A DNA stretch of 64,000 nucleotides from Catonia carolina (lineage: Eukaryota; Arthropoda; Insecta; Hemiptera; Achilidae), in assembly GCA_035578175.1 (NCBI GenBank), contig JAQMRL010000003.1:95277969-95341968 (forward strand), read 5' to 3'. Below the pieces are notes generated by a model. It was not told the origin of the DNA. It saw nothing but the letters and a program-made list of their open reading frames with translations, and did no database searches. The position numbers and the translations under genes were made by a program. Of the stretch, positions 1-12,053 are shown one piece after another (the stretch's first letter is position 1; the number at the start of each line of letters is the position of its first letter).

Positions 1-94
1 TATAAAACAAAAAAAAATCTCTGTTCTTTTGAACAGATTTTAACGTACACATGTTAAGGATTAAAAATAAAATCTTGGATGTATGTATATTATT

Positions 95-448
95 ATTATT
101 CCTCAATCTGTTAGTTTCAGGGCTAAAAAAATAGTTATGTTTTTTATAACATGGTCACCCAACTAAATGACTGAAGTATTTAAGAACAAAAGAGGTAGAG
201 ATATAGAAGACACTAGTCAGAGTTACCATCTCTAAAAGGAATGCATTTCATTATACAGCCAGATCCTTTGGTGAATGAAGTGAAGATGTCATTTGCAAGG
301 TGGAAAACATGCTTTTTAGAGGGCAAGGAGTCCTGATAAGCATACTTTTCAATTTAGTGAGGAAGGTAATAGTAAACCACCTCAATCCTCGTTTTACTTA
401 GTAAAACCTGTAGAGGTTTAAACAGCCTTTTTGCTGATGACCTGAACA
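95..448 (-). repeat. Family A SINE-like repeat, copy 1
   Basis: This is a reverse-strand copy of a roughly 380-bp repeat that recurs in the window near 15.6, 38.7, 39.5, 48.9, 50.3 and 61.3 kb. It runs from the end rich in 'ctgttagtttcagggcta' to the opposite end 'gctgatgacctgaac'. The shared core includes 'gtgaatgaagtgaag', 'gaggtagag' and 'tttacttagtaaaacc'. It is moderately diverged and shows no open frame. It lies upstream of the alternative atlastin exon, presumably in an atlastin intron. Confidence 0.75.
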
Positions 449-755
449 ATTCCTGTGTGTATATGACATTTGGTTATTATTTAGGCTCTATATTTAATTT
501 TTCTTATTTCAAAAACAACTATGTTAATATAAATGCAAATATAATTCTGTTTAAATTCAGCTAGCTGTTTGAATTGATTTATTATTTTAAATTAAATTAA
601 AAATGAATGTAATTGTAAATTACTGCTTGCATGTTGTTATTTGAGTTATATTATTTATAACTTTTTTTTTGTTAATAATATATTTTATAGTAATAGTTTT
701 AAAATTATCACTTGTGTTAATTTTGTATGACGTTTTATGTTTCTCTTATTTTCAG

Positions 756-935
756 GATTTGGATCTACAATTCGAGCATTTCAGAATTAAAAACAATGCT
801 AAATTTCATTTCAGTACATCAGACATTTTAATGATATGTTTTATTGTTTTTATGGCAGCCGTAATATATTCTTTGTTAGAAAGATATCAGCGCTATTATC
901 GTCCAATCCATGAACCATATTGGAATTACAATTGA
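756..935 (+). CDS. Candidate alternative terminal exon of atlastin (single-TM C-terminus)
   Basis: A polypyrimidine acceptor (..ttctcttattttcag) ends at 755, and the frame is open for 59 codons to TGA at 933-935. The peptide opens DLDLQFEHFRIKNN, then has one hydrophobic membrane segment (about residues 24-41, ILMICFIVFMAAVIYSLL) and a basic, aromatic tail ending HEPYWNYN. The opening follows the D-L..L..F..N..K..F spacing of the canonical atlastin exon at 14945, and both exons start in phase 0 on an Asp codon. AATAAA signals follow at 981 and 1050. I infer a mutually exclusive last exon that swaps the membrane hairpin and amphipathic tail for one membrane helix. The similarity is short, so it could instead be the last exon of an unrelated gene upstream. 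RNA evidence would decide. Confidence 0.55.
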   Translation, partial: DLDLQFEHFRIKNNAKFHFSTSDILMICFIVFMAAVIYSLLERYQRYYRPIHEPYWNYN

Positions 936-1075
936 TATAAATTTACATTGCTCAACTCAATAACGATTTGTTTATTAAAAAATAAAAATTTGTAAGCTAG
1001 GTTCACAGCTGTCTGGGCTAGTATAGTAATTGGTTATGTTGGATTGCAAAATAAATATTATATTGAAGTCGATTC
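936..1075 (+). terminator. 3' UTR and poly(A) signals of the 756-935 exon
   Basis: After the stop codon there are AATAAA hexamers at 981-986 and 1050-1055 with T-rich sequence downstream. This is what a terminal exon should show, and it supports transcripts ending here rather than splicing on. The cleavage site itself cannot be placed. Confidence 0.45.
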
Positions 1076-4000
1076 ATTTTTTGTGCTGTTAACATTCATA
1101 AATTTTTGATAATTGAAAAATAGCATCATTATACACCATGTGTGAGTTTGTATTGATCTATTTTTTCTGAATTTTTCAGTTTGATAATATCCATAAAATT
1201 ACATGTATCAGGTAACACTTTTAAGTTAAAAACCTTTTGATCCCAGTGATATTTTATAAGTACAGTAGTTATCGGATACAGTGATCGCCAAGGGACCAGG
1301 TAGTTCCGGGCATCGTAAACGATAGTCACTATAACTGATGGCCTTATCTTGTAGCAAAGGTCCAGGTATGATGATGTCGTTTCCCCGTTACGAAGGAAAT
1401 CACTTTACAAGAGCTTCTTCTACGTCTTTTCTTTGACTAAGTCAAAGACTCGTTGATATCTTTTTATCTTCATCAAAACTATTCTGAATTTTTTCCCTGG
1501 TTTTCCAAATTGTGGTGTGTCCCTACACGTGTATTTATCTGTTCACTTCTTAGCCGACTACACCCATTCCAAAGGAAGGTGTGTCCCTACTTTGAATATC
1601 CTGTTCGTTTCACCGTTTTTCAAAAACCAAATAGTGTGCACTTTTTCCACCATTGTAAAATGTCTACGCGATGACACCATATTTACGTTTGTAAAAAACA
1701 CAAAAATAACGGTCGGGTTTACACAAAATTTATGAACTAAACTTGGGTAAACAGGACAATAAAACTATAGATCAGTGCTGTATTTAAGACACAAAAAGAA
1801 AGGATAAACCTATTAGTACCAAACTTCCGATTCAAACTACTGTAAATGCACATTGACACTAACGCTATTAAGAAAAAAACACCTTCAAACTAGACAAAAT
1901 TATGAGTTACACACTGACTCATACCGTTGACAGAAAACCTGCGTAGTTGAAAATTCCTACAATTGTCTCTAAAACCGATATGTGATTTTAACCGATGTCA
2001 GTGTATACGATGACTACTGTATGTGTTTCGAAAATCCGGTCTCTTTTTAAGATTCACGTCCAGTGCATACCGTTTTTAAAACCACATTTATATTCTTACC
2101 TATTTACAATATTTTAATATTTTTTTTTAACTCTCTTGGTACTTGTGTACACTTTGTTCTATGTTCATTGAAAATTTACCTTACGTATTAATACCTAGAA
2201 CAGAAAACTCAAAATCTATCTAAATAAAAAGAAACCTAAAAACCCTAACAGTAAGATAGTTATTTCAAGCTGACCATTTATTGACAGAAAAGAGGATTTG
2301 ATTCTGGAAAAGTTCATATAATTAATACTTTAAGGAACAAATTTTAAATTATTTTTATAAAATCTACACATTAACTTTCTGGTGATGGTGGGCTGATCAT
2401 CGTTGCGATATGACACTTAGTTTTGTCTTCGTTAACAAAGTAATAAACTTTTAACAACGCCATTTATTAATATATTGTAATACTTATTCCAAGGTTTTTT
2501 GGGATCTGGTTATAATGAATAATAAACAAACCTCTTTAAACCTGTACTATTATTAACAAACTAATAAATTACTAAGAATTATTATGTTTACTCGCAATTA
2601 CAATTAAATTACTTTTATTGAATTAATTACGATAAAAATAAATTTACGATAATCGTTTACCTAACTGTACTCTAGATAACTAGCCAAACAATACCAGTCT
2701 GTGATGAGTGAAAAGCTATTTTCCATATGTGAACAATCACCGCATACATCTCCACAAACTGAATTGGTTCGCTTATTTACAGGCAGCCCTTTAAATACTT
2801 ATAAAATAAGGATTATTCTAGAGAAAATAAAATCACCAAGAAATCTCATAAGATCAATAATTATGCTTTCTAACTTATTCTATGAAAATCCAGAAAAATG
2901 GAAACAGTAAACATAGAAGATTACTATGACCAACTCGTAGCTTCCATCTTGTACTAAAAAGGACACCGTGTAGTTATCTTTATACCAATACAAAACTTAT
3001 TGTATTCAAAACATAAGTTATACCTATTTGTCTTAATATTATGAAAGCTTGTATTTTTGTTTTTTCTTTTTTTTACTTCAAATGGTTATAATGCATATGT
3101 AAGTATAATGTGTAATAAAAATTTTAATTATAAAAAATGATTAGTACTCTGTTCGACATCTGACTGATCAGATGCTGGGATGTAAGGCGTAAACTATCGA
3201 CGTCCAATTCTTAGGACACTAGGATTAAAAGGTTTAAAATTGTTGATACAATGTACCATAGTATCAGATGCAAAAGATTATAAATGTTATTATAAATTAC
3301 TCTCGATTAATAAAATGTATAAAAAATTCTGGAAAATTAAACTTAATTTACAAAAGAACAACAAATAGATCATCAATGGGTAGCAGCAATCAATTTAGAA
3401 ATTGAATTGATCCAAAGCCCATGCTAGATAATTCTAAATTTGAATATTAGACAGTGGTTATCAGTGTACTTTGATGGTTGGAGTTCAGTTAACCATACCT
3501 CTCAGGAATGGTCGGCCTGAGTTTGTATAGTACGACACCTCATTTACACCTCATTTACACGTCATCCTCATCCTCATCTCATTGGGTCATAGGGTTGCTT
3601 ATTGTTCTAAATTGAACGGATTCCAACGTACGCACTAAATATAAAAAAAGATAGTTCTGAACCTAGCATATTTATGTTGTGTGTAGGAAAGCAATAAATT
3701 AACTTAAAATTATGAATTTATGTGATAAAAAGAATTAAGCAATCAGGTTTGTCAGTGGATGCAGACTGATCAAATCCACTAAGTTATTTATGTTGATCTG
3801 GAAAGTGAAGTGGTTTTGTATATCATGTACATTATCTTCATTAGTTTGCCTGTTATATTGTATTCCATCTGGAGAATGCATGAGTTCTATAGTAGTTCAG
3901 GTAATGGGTTTACGTCTATTTCCTTTGACACTAATATTTTGTAGTCAGTATAACAAATAAATATTAAACTTTTACAATATCAGGGTATGTTAACATTAAA

Positions 4001-7000
4001 TATTATATAGAAACTACATATACATTAATTTGAATACTGTTCTCTTTTTTTACATACTTAGTATCTGTGCCAAATATTAACTGTTCTGTGTTGTAATATC
4101 TAGCAAATAATATTTCCTGTTAATAATTTTCTTAATAACTACTGATTTTACAAATTTATTTGGTAGGTGTGTGAGTTGGAATAAGTGGGTATTTAAGTAA
4201 CTAACTAAGATTGACATTGCTCATTGTAGCTGCTTAGTAAGAGGAGTGAGATAGAAGAGTATCTTCAAAAAAATTTTATGTTTTTTTTCAAACCCTAGAA
4301 GTCTAATTTCACAGATAATGATTTCGTTTGTGTGGTACAATATTGAAAAATCATGTTTTTGTAGTACAAAGTAGAAAAGTATAATAGAAGCTTTCATACA
4401 ACACAATCTCCATATATGGCATGCCACACTCACTGTCCATTGCCACAATACTTGGTCGCTATGCCATTATCGTGAATGCATAATGTGTACTTAACCAAAT
4501 GTGCAATTGTACACAGTTCAAACAGTCCTGAAGGTTTTTGATCACCCCTCTTATGTACTTAAATAGATTATTTTTCAAATGGCATTCCATTTGTTGAGTG
4601 AAGGATAATTTAAGATACAATGATGAAAAATTGTGTTCTGTTCAATCAATGCTTTCACAATGAAATTTTGTTTAATATTTTTCCATATAAATCAAATTGT
4701 GTATGAAACCAGTCTAAGGGTTCATCAACCTCACTACTGCCTGAACATTACATTTTACACATAGTAGTATCGCATTGAAGTTTCCTACTATAAAGTTTTG
4801 GTAATTTGTGTTAACAAAATAAAAACAAGTATTTTGAAAATAAAATATTTAAGAGTAAATTTTATTAATTTGTGATGACCAAAAAAAAAGTAAAAATTCA
4901 GAATGGTTGTTCCATTCAGTCATGTCAATAAAACTAGTTTAAATTTATCGTATGATTGAATGGAATGACCATTCTGAATTTTTATTGAAGTTTTTTAAAT
5001 ACTCTGAAGAATATGGTACCATCAAAACGATCGTAAGTTTTTAAACATAAATCCTAAATAGCAACAAAAAAAGAGGTAAGAAATAATCATTTATAAATTA
5101 AACAGTTGACAGAATACATTACAAGGATTTTTTTTTTAATTAATAATAAAAGTAGTATTAATGTTTGACTGAAAGAACCTATTGAACTATGTACTAAGAC
5201 ATAAAAACCAATCGTGTCGACCCAAAAATGAAGTAAAAACAGAACTCCAGGAAAAAACTTTTTGATTGTACCATATCGATGTTAATTCAAAAGATCAAAT
5301 GACCGAGCTAAATTGCACTCACTCGACAAAGTGACGAGTGCACATCCAAATTTTTAGAGCAATGTCAATCCTGGTGTATTATAATGTCATCCAGAAGATA
5401 TTATATGACACACTCGCATCTCTCGTGAGTCAGAAGATTCCAGTTGATATTAGACATTAAATTGATTTCAAACACTGCCTCATATTAGCTGCTATTATAA
5501 ATGTATTTTTTTTCTTTTTACATAGTTTTTCTTTTGTACATCTGTTTTGTTAAATAACTGAAAAAGTTAAAAAGTATAATTTTAAAAAGACAAAAATTTT
5601 AACCAGTATAAAAGGTATATAATAATTTTTGTTGTTTTTATAGAAAGATTTGTAAAAACAGATATTGCATAATCTTTACTAAATTGTGATAGTTTTAGTT
5701 TTCTGTTTTTGTACTCAAATGTAATTTAAAAAAGTAAATATCTAGTTTCTTTGTATACAACAAAAATAAAGATCAAACAGGATGTTTGATCTTTGATCAA
5801 CTTTACAAGATGTTTTTCTACATTTCTAATAAAAATAAATAAATAAACTTTTGGTCTTGTAGGATAATATGTATTTTACAAATTACAAGTCAGAATTTTT
5901 GGGATTTGAAATCAGAAGGTTATAGAACTGCACAGAAGGCAAACTATGGGTTCTATTGGAGTGATCAAAGAAATATGTGTGAAAACCGTAACCAGGGCAG
6001 TCAAATGTGTGTGTCCATATTCACAATCCAACTTATTAATTGTCGATTAAACAGTTTGCTTTTTAATAATAATAAAAAAACAGATAAAAATAATTAAACC
6101 AATGTGTCAGCAATTTAAACAAAATTTCATGTACATTTTCGAACATAAATTTAAATAAGTTTGAACGTAAAGTGATAATTAATTAAAGTTCTGTTGTTTT
6201 TTCCCCAATTATAACATATACTGCATTTTACGGGTCTAATGTTAATGTGTTCTATATGGAAGGATTAATGTAATTTAATGTTTTGTACATTCTCCCAGCC
6301 AAGATGATTTTTGAATTTTTGTGCTATTGTACTAAGTAATGAAAAACTGGAACTGAACAGGTTTATACATATATATATTTTATACAAAATGTAAGCTTTC
6401 TTGTTTTTCATTAATTGATTTCAATTTTTAATAGTACCTAGTTTATAAATAGTTTGTGTTTTCATTTTACGTCTCTTGTATTCCAAACACAAAAAGTTTG
6501 GTATTTATTTTTTTTTTGTGACTGGACTGTAACTGACAAAATTTTGAATCCTATGTAGATGTGATATATATAAACAGTATTATTAGGTAAATATTTTTAG
6601 TTGTAATTAATAATCCTAAAATATATTTTTTTATTGAACTCTTTAAAGAACATACAACTTTGTTGTAAACGTATTTTCTTTGCTTTAATGTTGTGTATTG
6701 TTTTCAGATTGTATGTTGTAAGGTTAAAGGTTACTGAATATTTTATATTGAAATAATGTTACAGAAATTATGTATATTAATATAATCATAGATTTTTGAA
6801 AAGTTAAATGTATATTAAGGTTTATGGTATGTACGTTAAGTATTTCATTTTAAAGTAGTTGTAATCTTATTTAAAATTTTAATGTGATATTTTATGGTTG
6901 TTTCAAATATGTTTTTAATACAGTAGACTCTGGACTATCTGGTATAAATTAATGCGAAAACATGAATAACTGGTGACTATTTTAAAGCAAGTAATGTAAT

Positions 7001-7244
7001 AAAAAAGAATAACAGCTCTTGTTGCTTCTCTTCACAATTTTCTTTCTTCATGTGTTTGTGTTTGCATGTATGTTTTTGTCCATATACAGTTCGAATTTTG
7101 TAGTGTTCGTATGATGGACAATGTTTTGTTGTGTAATAAAGTTCAAAGTTTCTAGAAAGGAGAATTGTTCAGAAAATCCTAGGACCTAAAAAGGAAGAAG
7201 ACAGTTGCAATAGACCTAGTTTTAACAAAGAGATATACAAAAAA
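1076..7244. other. Non-coding, probably atlastin intron: mostly featureless AT-rich DNA
   Basis: About 6 kb with no exon I can support. A 69-codon frame at 2701-2910 has ordinary composition but no recognisable domain and no neighbouring exon. A short stretch near 1515-1600 repeats 'gtgtgtccctac' twice. The imperfect hairpin at 4892-4983 is listed separately. Otherwise I see only AT-rich sequence with homopolymer runs. Confidence 0.5.
4892..4983. repeat. Imperfect inverted repeat with 32-bp arms (hairpin)
   Basis: The left arm (4892-4923, aaaaattcagaatgg...) pairs with the right arm (4952-4983) with about three mismatches, leaving a loop of about 28 bp. The size and shape fit either a very small foldback MITE or a miRNA-like precursor inside an intron. 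Sequence alone does not choose between them. Confidence 0.6.
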
Positions 7245-7736
7245 TTGGTGTGAAATAGTCACACAACTTTCTCTTGCCAATATAAATAATGACCAATATA
7301 ACCTAATATTATTAATAAAATTTTTAAAATAAACAAAAAAAAATTAGTCTCAAAATACATAACCTCATTTTAATCATGAGTGAAAGACGCGAAATGAAAA
7401 TCAACCTTAGTTTGGCTTAATAACACAGAAAATCACTCTTTCAGTTAAAGTAGGCTCTGTAGAGAGAAATGCTTAAAATAAAAATTGTAGATGTTTTAAT
7501 TTCCTATAATTCCTTCATGTCGGGTCCTCTAGTAGTACCTAACTTTTAAGTTCCAAGTTTCAACTTCGTACAAAGTTCCGTTTTTGAGATATTTTGTTTA
7601 CACACACATAGACTAATTGGTAAAAACATGTTTCTTGGGTTCATGGGGTCTGAAAACGTGTAGATCCGGTGAAAAATCGGCATGAAAACAATACTTTCCT
7701 TCCTATATATTCATATAGACAAGAGAAAGTAAAAAA
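7245..7736 (+). repeat. Family B repeat, full-length copy
   Basis: One end reads GTGTGAAAtAgTCACAC followed by ACTTTCTCTTGCC. The other end reads CATATAgaCAAGAGAAAGT, so the ends share a short inverted motif (ACTTTCTCTTGcC). The interior carries blocks conserved between copies, including 'gtcgggtcct', 'ttccaagtttcaac', 'ttttgagatattttgtt' and 'gaaaaatcggcatgaaaacaatac'. There is no long open frame. It looks like a non-autonomous element of unknown class. This copy is about 490 bp. Confidence 0.65.
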
Positions 7737-8110
7737 CTGAAAATATAATCCATGTAATGAGAAAAAGGAGACTTGTATTTTCGATCATGTGGCAAGAATG
7801 TACAATAACAGATTGGCAAAACAAATAATCAATAAAATAATAAATCTCAAAACTTAACCAGCATGGTTACGATAACATTGTATAACCTTAAAGATGCAAA
7901 AATTTGACACAGAAAACACAGATTTGGGAAATTTTTAGAAAAAAAACCAGAGAGTGACCTTTGGGGGTCACCCCAAACCTTTGGCCAGACCTTTGGGGGG
8001 AAGAGAATTAAAGAAAGAGACGTTACCCCACAGCACTGAACAACTTAAGAGAAAAGATCCGAAAGAATGAAGAGATAGTGGGAGAAAAGGAAACGTGAGC
8101 AAAACATGAA
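7737..8110 (+). mobile_element. LINE 3'-end fragment (reverse-transcriptase C-terminal region)
   Basis: The sequence 'ggagacttgtattttcgatcatgtggcaagaatgt' reads as a degraded RRRL-x-F-x-H-V-x-R-M motif, followed by NNRLAKQI. This 'GH-x-x-RM' region is typical of the C-terminal tail of insect LINE ORF2 proteins. Stops and frameshifts follow, and the A-rich 'gaaaagatccgaaagaatgaagag' part lies in the usual downstream position. It is a dead fragment abutting a family B repeat. Confidence 0.45.
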
Positions 8111-8504
8111 GATGTAATTAAAATATTGAGTTGGTGTGCTTTCTTTAAATGGTGTTTTGGAAAATAAAGTAAATTTGGAAAAGTGTGTATTGTGGTACCT
8201 GGAGTCTTAATTGTTACATTCCAGTGTAACTGTATGCATGCCTATTTTAAAATGGCTCCATCTTACAATACCATTATTTTGTAGCAGAATAAATTTAAGA
8301 AAGCTGTAAGTGTAGAAGGAAAATCGCCAGGCGTACCATTATTTTAAAGACCATCAAGCATGTTTGTCTCCCGGTGTAAAAAGCCCAGTAAAATCTTTCT
8401 CATGAAAGCCTAAATTTCTGAGTCTGTAAGCCACCCGTGCAGAAATTTTGCCATAATAAAAATGATTTTCTTATAAAATTTAACTGGGTTTTGAAATTAT
8501 ACAG

Positions 8505-8706
8505 GTTGAACACCAAAAATATTTTTATTTTGAATGTCACAAATGCAAATTTTTTTTATGTCTGACTGTTCTGCAATTACTGCTAATACAGACTGTGAAG
8601 GATGAAATGATTTTTTGTAACGTATGAAAACATGCCGTGTCTGAATGGGATTCGAACCCAAGACCACATGATGAGAGGCGTTACCAACTACACCAATGTG
8701 CCCGGC
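8505..8706 (-). repeat. tRNA-derived SINE (family C), copy 1
   Basis: On the reverse strand a tRNA-like head carries an A-box-like 'gtagttggtaacg' and a B box 'gggttcgaatccca', with CAT in the anticodon-loop position (tctcatcatg), resembling tRNA-Met. The tail 'cggcatgttttcatacgttacaaaaaa...' is shared with copies at 27.1 and 28.7 kb. The acceptor stem does not pair and tRNA-unrelated sequence follows, so this is a SINE and not a working tRNA gene. Confidence 0.75.
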
Positions 8707-9450
8707 ACACAAATGCAAATGTTAATTGCTGGATCATCTTAGGTTTACCCAATCCCTGGCTTCCAAGAAGTCCTAACCTACCCCTATTAGACTTTTTTCT
8801 ATGACTATGTAAGAAATATACTCTGAAACCTTTGTGACTCCGACCACTTTAAATTTTGTAATTCATAAGCTATTCCATCTATAAACCAGGAAATAATTGA
8901 ACGCACATGGACTGAAAATCAATATTGCTTTGTTATTTATCATGCACCAAATGGAGCACGTATCGAATTGGTGACTAAAAACTAAAAACAACTCCATCAT
9001 ATAGTTGTTTTCTTAAATTAATAAAAGTAATAATACTCTTTTATCAACATACAAAATATTGTTCATCATTTTTAAACACTGTGTATAAAAATACATGTAG
9101 ATAATTAAGATAGTTAAATTGAAAAACATGGTTTATAAATAACTTTTATGGTACTGTACTGTAAATGGTCTTCAAATTTAATGTAATAATTATTATCTTT
9201 TACTATTTAGTGCAGCTGGTTTCTCCATTAGGCTGGATAGTTAAGAGTTTGCTGTATTTATGTGGTATGATGTTCCATTATCTATCTGTATTATTGGTTA
9301 ATGTAGATAATGTAGATTATCCCTCCATATTTGGTTTTAACGAACTGATATTCCTGTTAAAAATTTAAAAAATATTTAAAATATTCAGCTATGTATTAAT
9401 CATATAATTAAATAATTTTTTAAACATGTTGTACTGTGTGCTGAATTTAC

Positions 9451-9687
9451 TTTAGATAATATTAAACCACCAGTAAACACACAAAATTAGCAAGAATGAT
9501 CTTACCGTTAAGTTAATAAGGCCTTTTCAGATCCCTGGAAAGAACTCAGTCAACTCACAAACACTATATATAGTGTTTGTGAGTTGACTGATGATGGATC
9601 CAGGGATCTGAAAAGGCCTTATTAACTTAACGGTAAGATCATTCTTGCTAATTTTGTGTGTTTACTGGTGGTTTAATATTATCTAAA
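9451..9687. repeat. Near-perfect 237-bp palindrome (foldback element)
   Basis: From 'tttagataatattaaacc' at 9451 to 'ggtttaatattatctaaa' ending at 9687 the sequence is its own reverse complement, centred on ctatatatag at about 9568. Each arm is about 118 nt. The only clear break in pairing is a block near 9539-9547 against 9590-9599 (gaaagaact versus gatgatggat). There is no open frame. Transcribed, it would make a long, almost continuous RNA hairpin inside the putative atlastin intron. Such near identity suggests recent origin, a foldback MITE, or an assembly artefact. Confidence 0.85.
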
Positions 9688-9689
9688 TT

Positions 9690-11170
9690 AAATAATATGT
9701 ATTTAAACTGACTGATATTCTTAGGTTTTGGGTTTAGAAATAGTCAAAACTTGACGTTCTACTTAAATAGCTGTGAAAATGTGTAAACTTTATTGCTTGT
9801 TACTAAATCTTTGTTTTTATATCATTATGTATTAAAATTCTTAATACAGTTTTCACTGTCACTTTTAATTGTGTTACAAGCATTGTGAAATATATTTTAT
9901 TCATTATTTACGTATATTTAATAGGTGACAGCTTTTAAGGGTTAGTCTTGTAATGTTGTAAATTACTTATGTACTAAGAGATGAAAGGAAAATCAATCTA
10001 ACTAAATTTTTAGACTAACGTTTTTTCAAAAATACAATTACTTCAATTACAATTAACTTGTTAATGGTTATAAATAAAATTAAATGGATTTTTTTTACTT
10101 CTCTATAGTGGATTATTTATTTTTTCTAAAATTTTTATTATTTTAAAGGGTAGTTACAGTTAAATCTGAAACAATATTTTATTTGTATGCAAGGTTTTTA
10201 CAAGATTTGAAAAAAAAAGTTTAGTTTTATTTTTTAATATTTAGGGACCCGGTATTAAAATATATGAAGTCAATGCTAATATGTTAAAAAAATTATTAAA
10301 ACAGCTTGCGATTGGTACCTTTAATGTTGTATTTTGTTTACGTAATGAATAAATGTGGATCGAAGATTATTGTTGGTATGCCATTCACTGTCATAATGGG
10401 AATTTATATTTATCGTAAATACTTATGAGGTGTATAAAAAGAAACCACTAAGTATTTGTCAATTTCAGATTTCTTCATAAAGGGTTTCTGTTAATAACAT
10501 CTTCTACTGTGACAAGTAGATGTGATACCAGTTAAAATAATGCAAAAATGGTTCCCATTGTAATATAATAGTGGGAAACATGCTGAGTATTGTCAACCAT
10601 TTATTTGTCACTATAATCTTGAGGGGGATCTGGATAATGAATTATTTGATATTTGCCGTTGTTGTGTAATGAACTGTTTAAAAATAATTCATAAAAGTAC
10701 AGTTTTTGAATTACATAATAAATTATTGTTAATTATATATACATTTTTATGCTTCAAAAGTTGAAAGTAAATTATTTTAATTTTTATAAAACTGTAGTTT
10801 CTTTTGTGTAATAAAACTTTCCAGTTTCCATTGGATATTCTTAAGTAACAAAATATATATTTTAAAGAAGTAACATTTGTGTTAGTGTGAGGTAGTGTAA
10901 GAAACTACCCAACCGATTTAAATTATTGTTTCACTGAGTAACATAAGCATCATATAGTTATTAAATTTTGAAGAAAAAAATTGTGATTGTTAAAATAAAG
11001 TCATCTTTTATTTTATTTATTTGGTGTAATGTTGTTTGGTAAGTTAATATGATTTCATACTCTTTCCTTTTTTATAAAATTCTTGAAAATTATTTATAGA
11101 ACAGATATCAAAAAATAATGTCACTTCCGGTTTTTGTTGTGTAAATTTTCCTAAAATCAGATAGATCATA
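9690..11170. other. Non-coding AT-rich intron sequence, nothing recognised
   Basis: No exon, repeat family member or RNA gene is recognisable here. The sequence is AT-rich with T and A runs. Confidence 0.4.
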
Positions 11171-11173
11171 CTA

Positions 11174-12053
11174 TTTTTTACTTTCTCTTGCCCTATATGG
11201 AATATTGGGAAGAAAAATATTATTTTCATGTTGATTTTTCAAAATGAAATTTTCAGGGCCCCTGACCCCAAAAAACAAGTTTTTTACCGATTGGTCCGTG
11301 AATGGAAAAAAAATATCTTAAAAATGGAATATCGTGCAAAATTCAAACTTGGAACTTAGTTAGTTACCATAATGGGACTTGACATAAACATTTTCATTAA
11401 TCAACTGGAAATAGTAGTTTATTCGGACAACTTTTCACTTTTTACAATTTTCTCAAAAACAGCTCCTACAATTTTCTTTAAAATCGCCTTAGTAACTACA
11501 TTTTTTTGTTCTTTGCAAGATAGGCTAAGCGGCATGTCTACTAAAACTCATGGAGTGTTGCATTCTCGTGGTGAAGCGTTTTTTTTAAGATTGCAGCCGT
11601 AATAAGCATTTTAGGACAGAAACATGTATATTCAAAGTTGTAGAAAATTAAAGAAACCTACAATTTTTATTTCAAACATTTATACAACGCTTAGTTTAGT
11701 GTTATATAGTGATTTTCTGTAGTTTTCTTATTAAAATCTGTACAAAATGAAAATTTTTTAAGATATTAGCTATAGTAGGCATGTCCATTTTATATCAAAA
11801 GTGTATATGATAGAAAATTAAAAACCTACAACTTTTATTTCGAACAGTTTTTTCTACGGCGCTTAGCACCAATTGATGATTTTCTGTTTTTTTTTATCAT
11901 CAGAATGTTGAAATCGGAGGTTGATCTTCATTTAGCATCATTCCACTTGTGGACTAAAATTAGTTTGTTTTTCATTTTACATTGTTTACTCATGTTTAAA
12001 CATCAATTTTATTTTCACATTGGTCGGAGAAAGTCATGTGGGAGTTTCACACG
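11174..12053 (-). repeat. Family B repeat, long copy (about 880 bp)
   Basis: The boundaries are 'actttctcttgccctatatgg' on the left and 'ggagaaagtcatgtgggagtttcacacg' on the right, the inverse of the copy at 7245. Two similar internal stretches are visible: 'cctacaatttttatttcaaacatttatacaacgcttag' and, about 180 bp later, a second version of the same block. This copy may therefore be internally duplicated, or may show the longer parent of the 490-bp form. Open frames inside it are chance. Confidence 0.6.

Noticed and set aside
756..935. The first exon treated as an independent small gene starting at 669
   Set aside because: The upstream in-frame part (669-755) is a polypyrimidine-rich intron end with a good TTTTCAG acceptor. 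The peptide before Asp is low complexity.
9165..9368. Hydrophobic 67-codon frame considered as a third alternative atlastin C-terminus
   Set aside because: It has no D-L..F..N..K opening, no similarity to the hairpin and only a weak acceptor (tactatttag). Not supported.
11044..11602. Frames overlapping the 11.2-kb region
   Set aside because: They fall in or beside a family B repeat and are not conserved between its copies.
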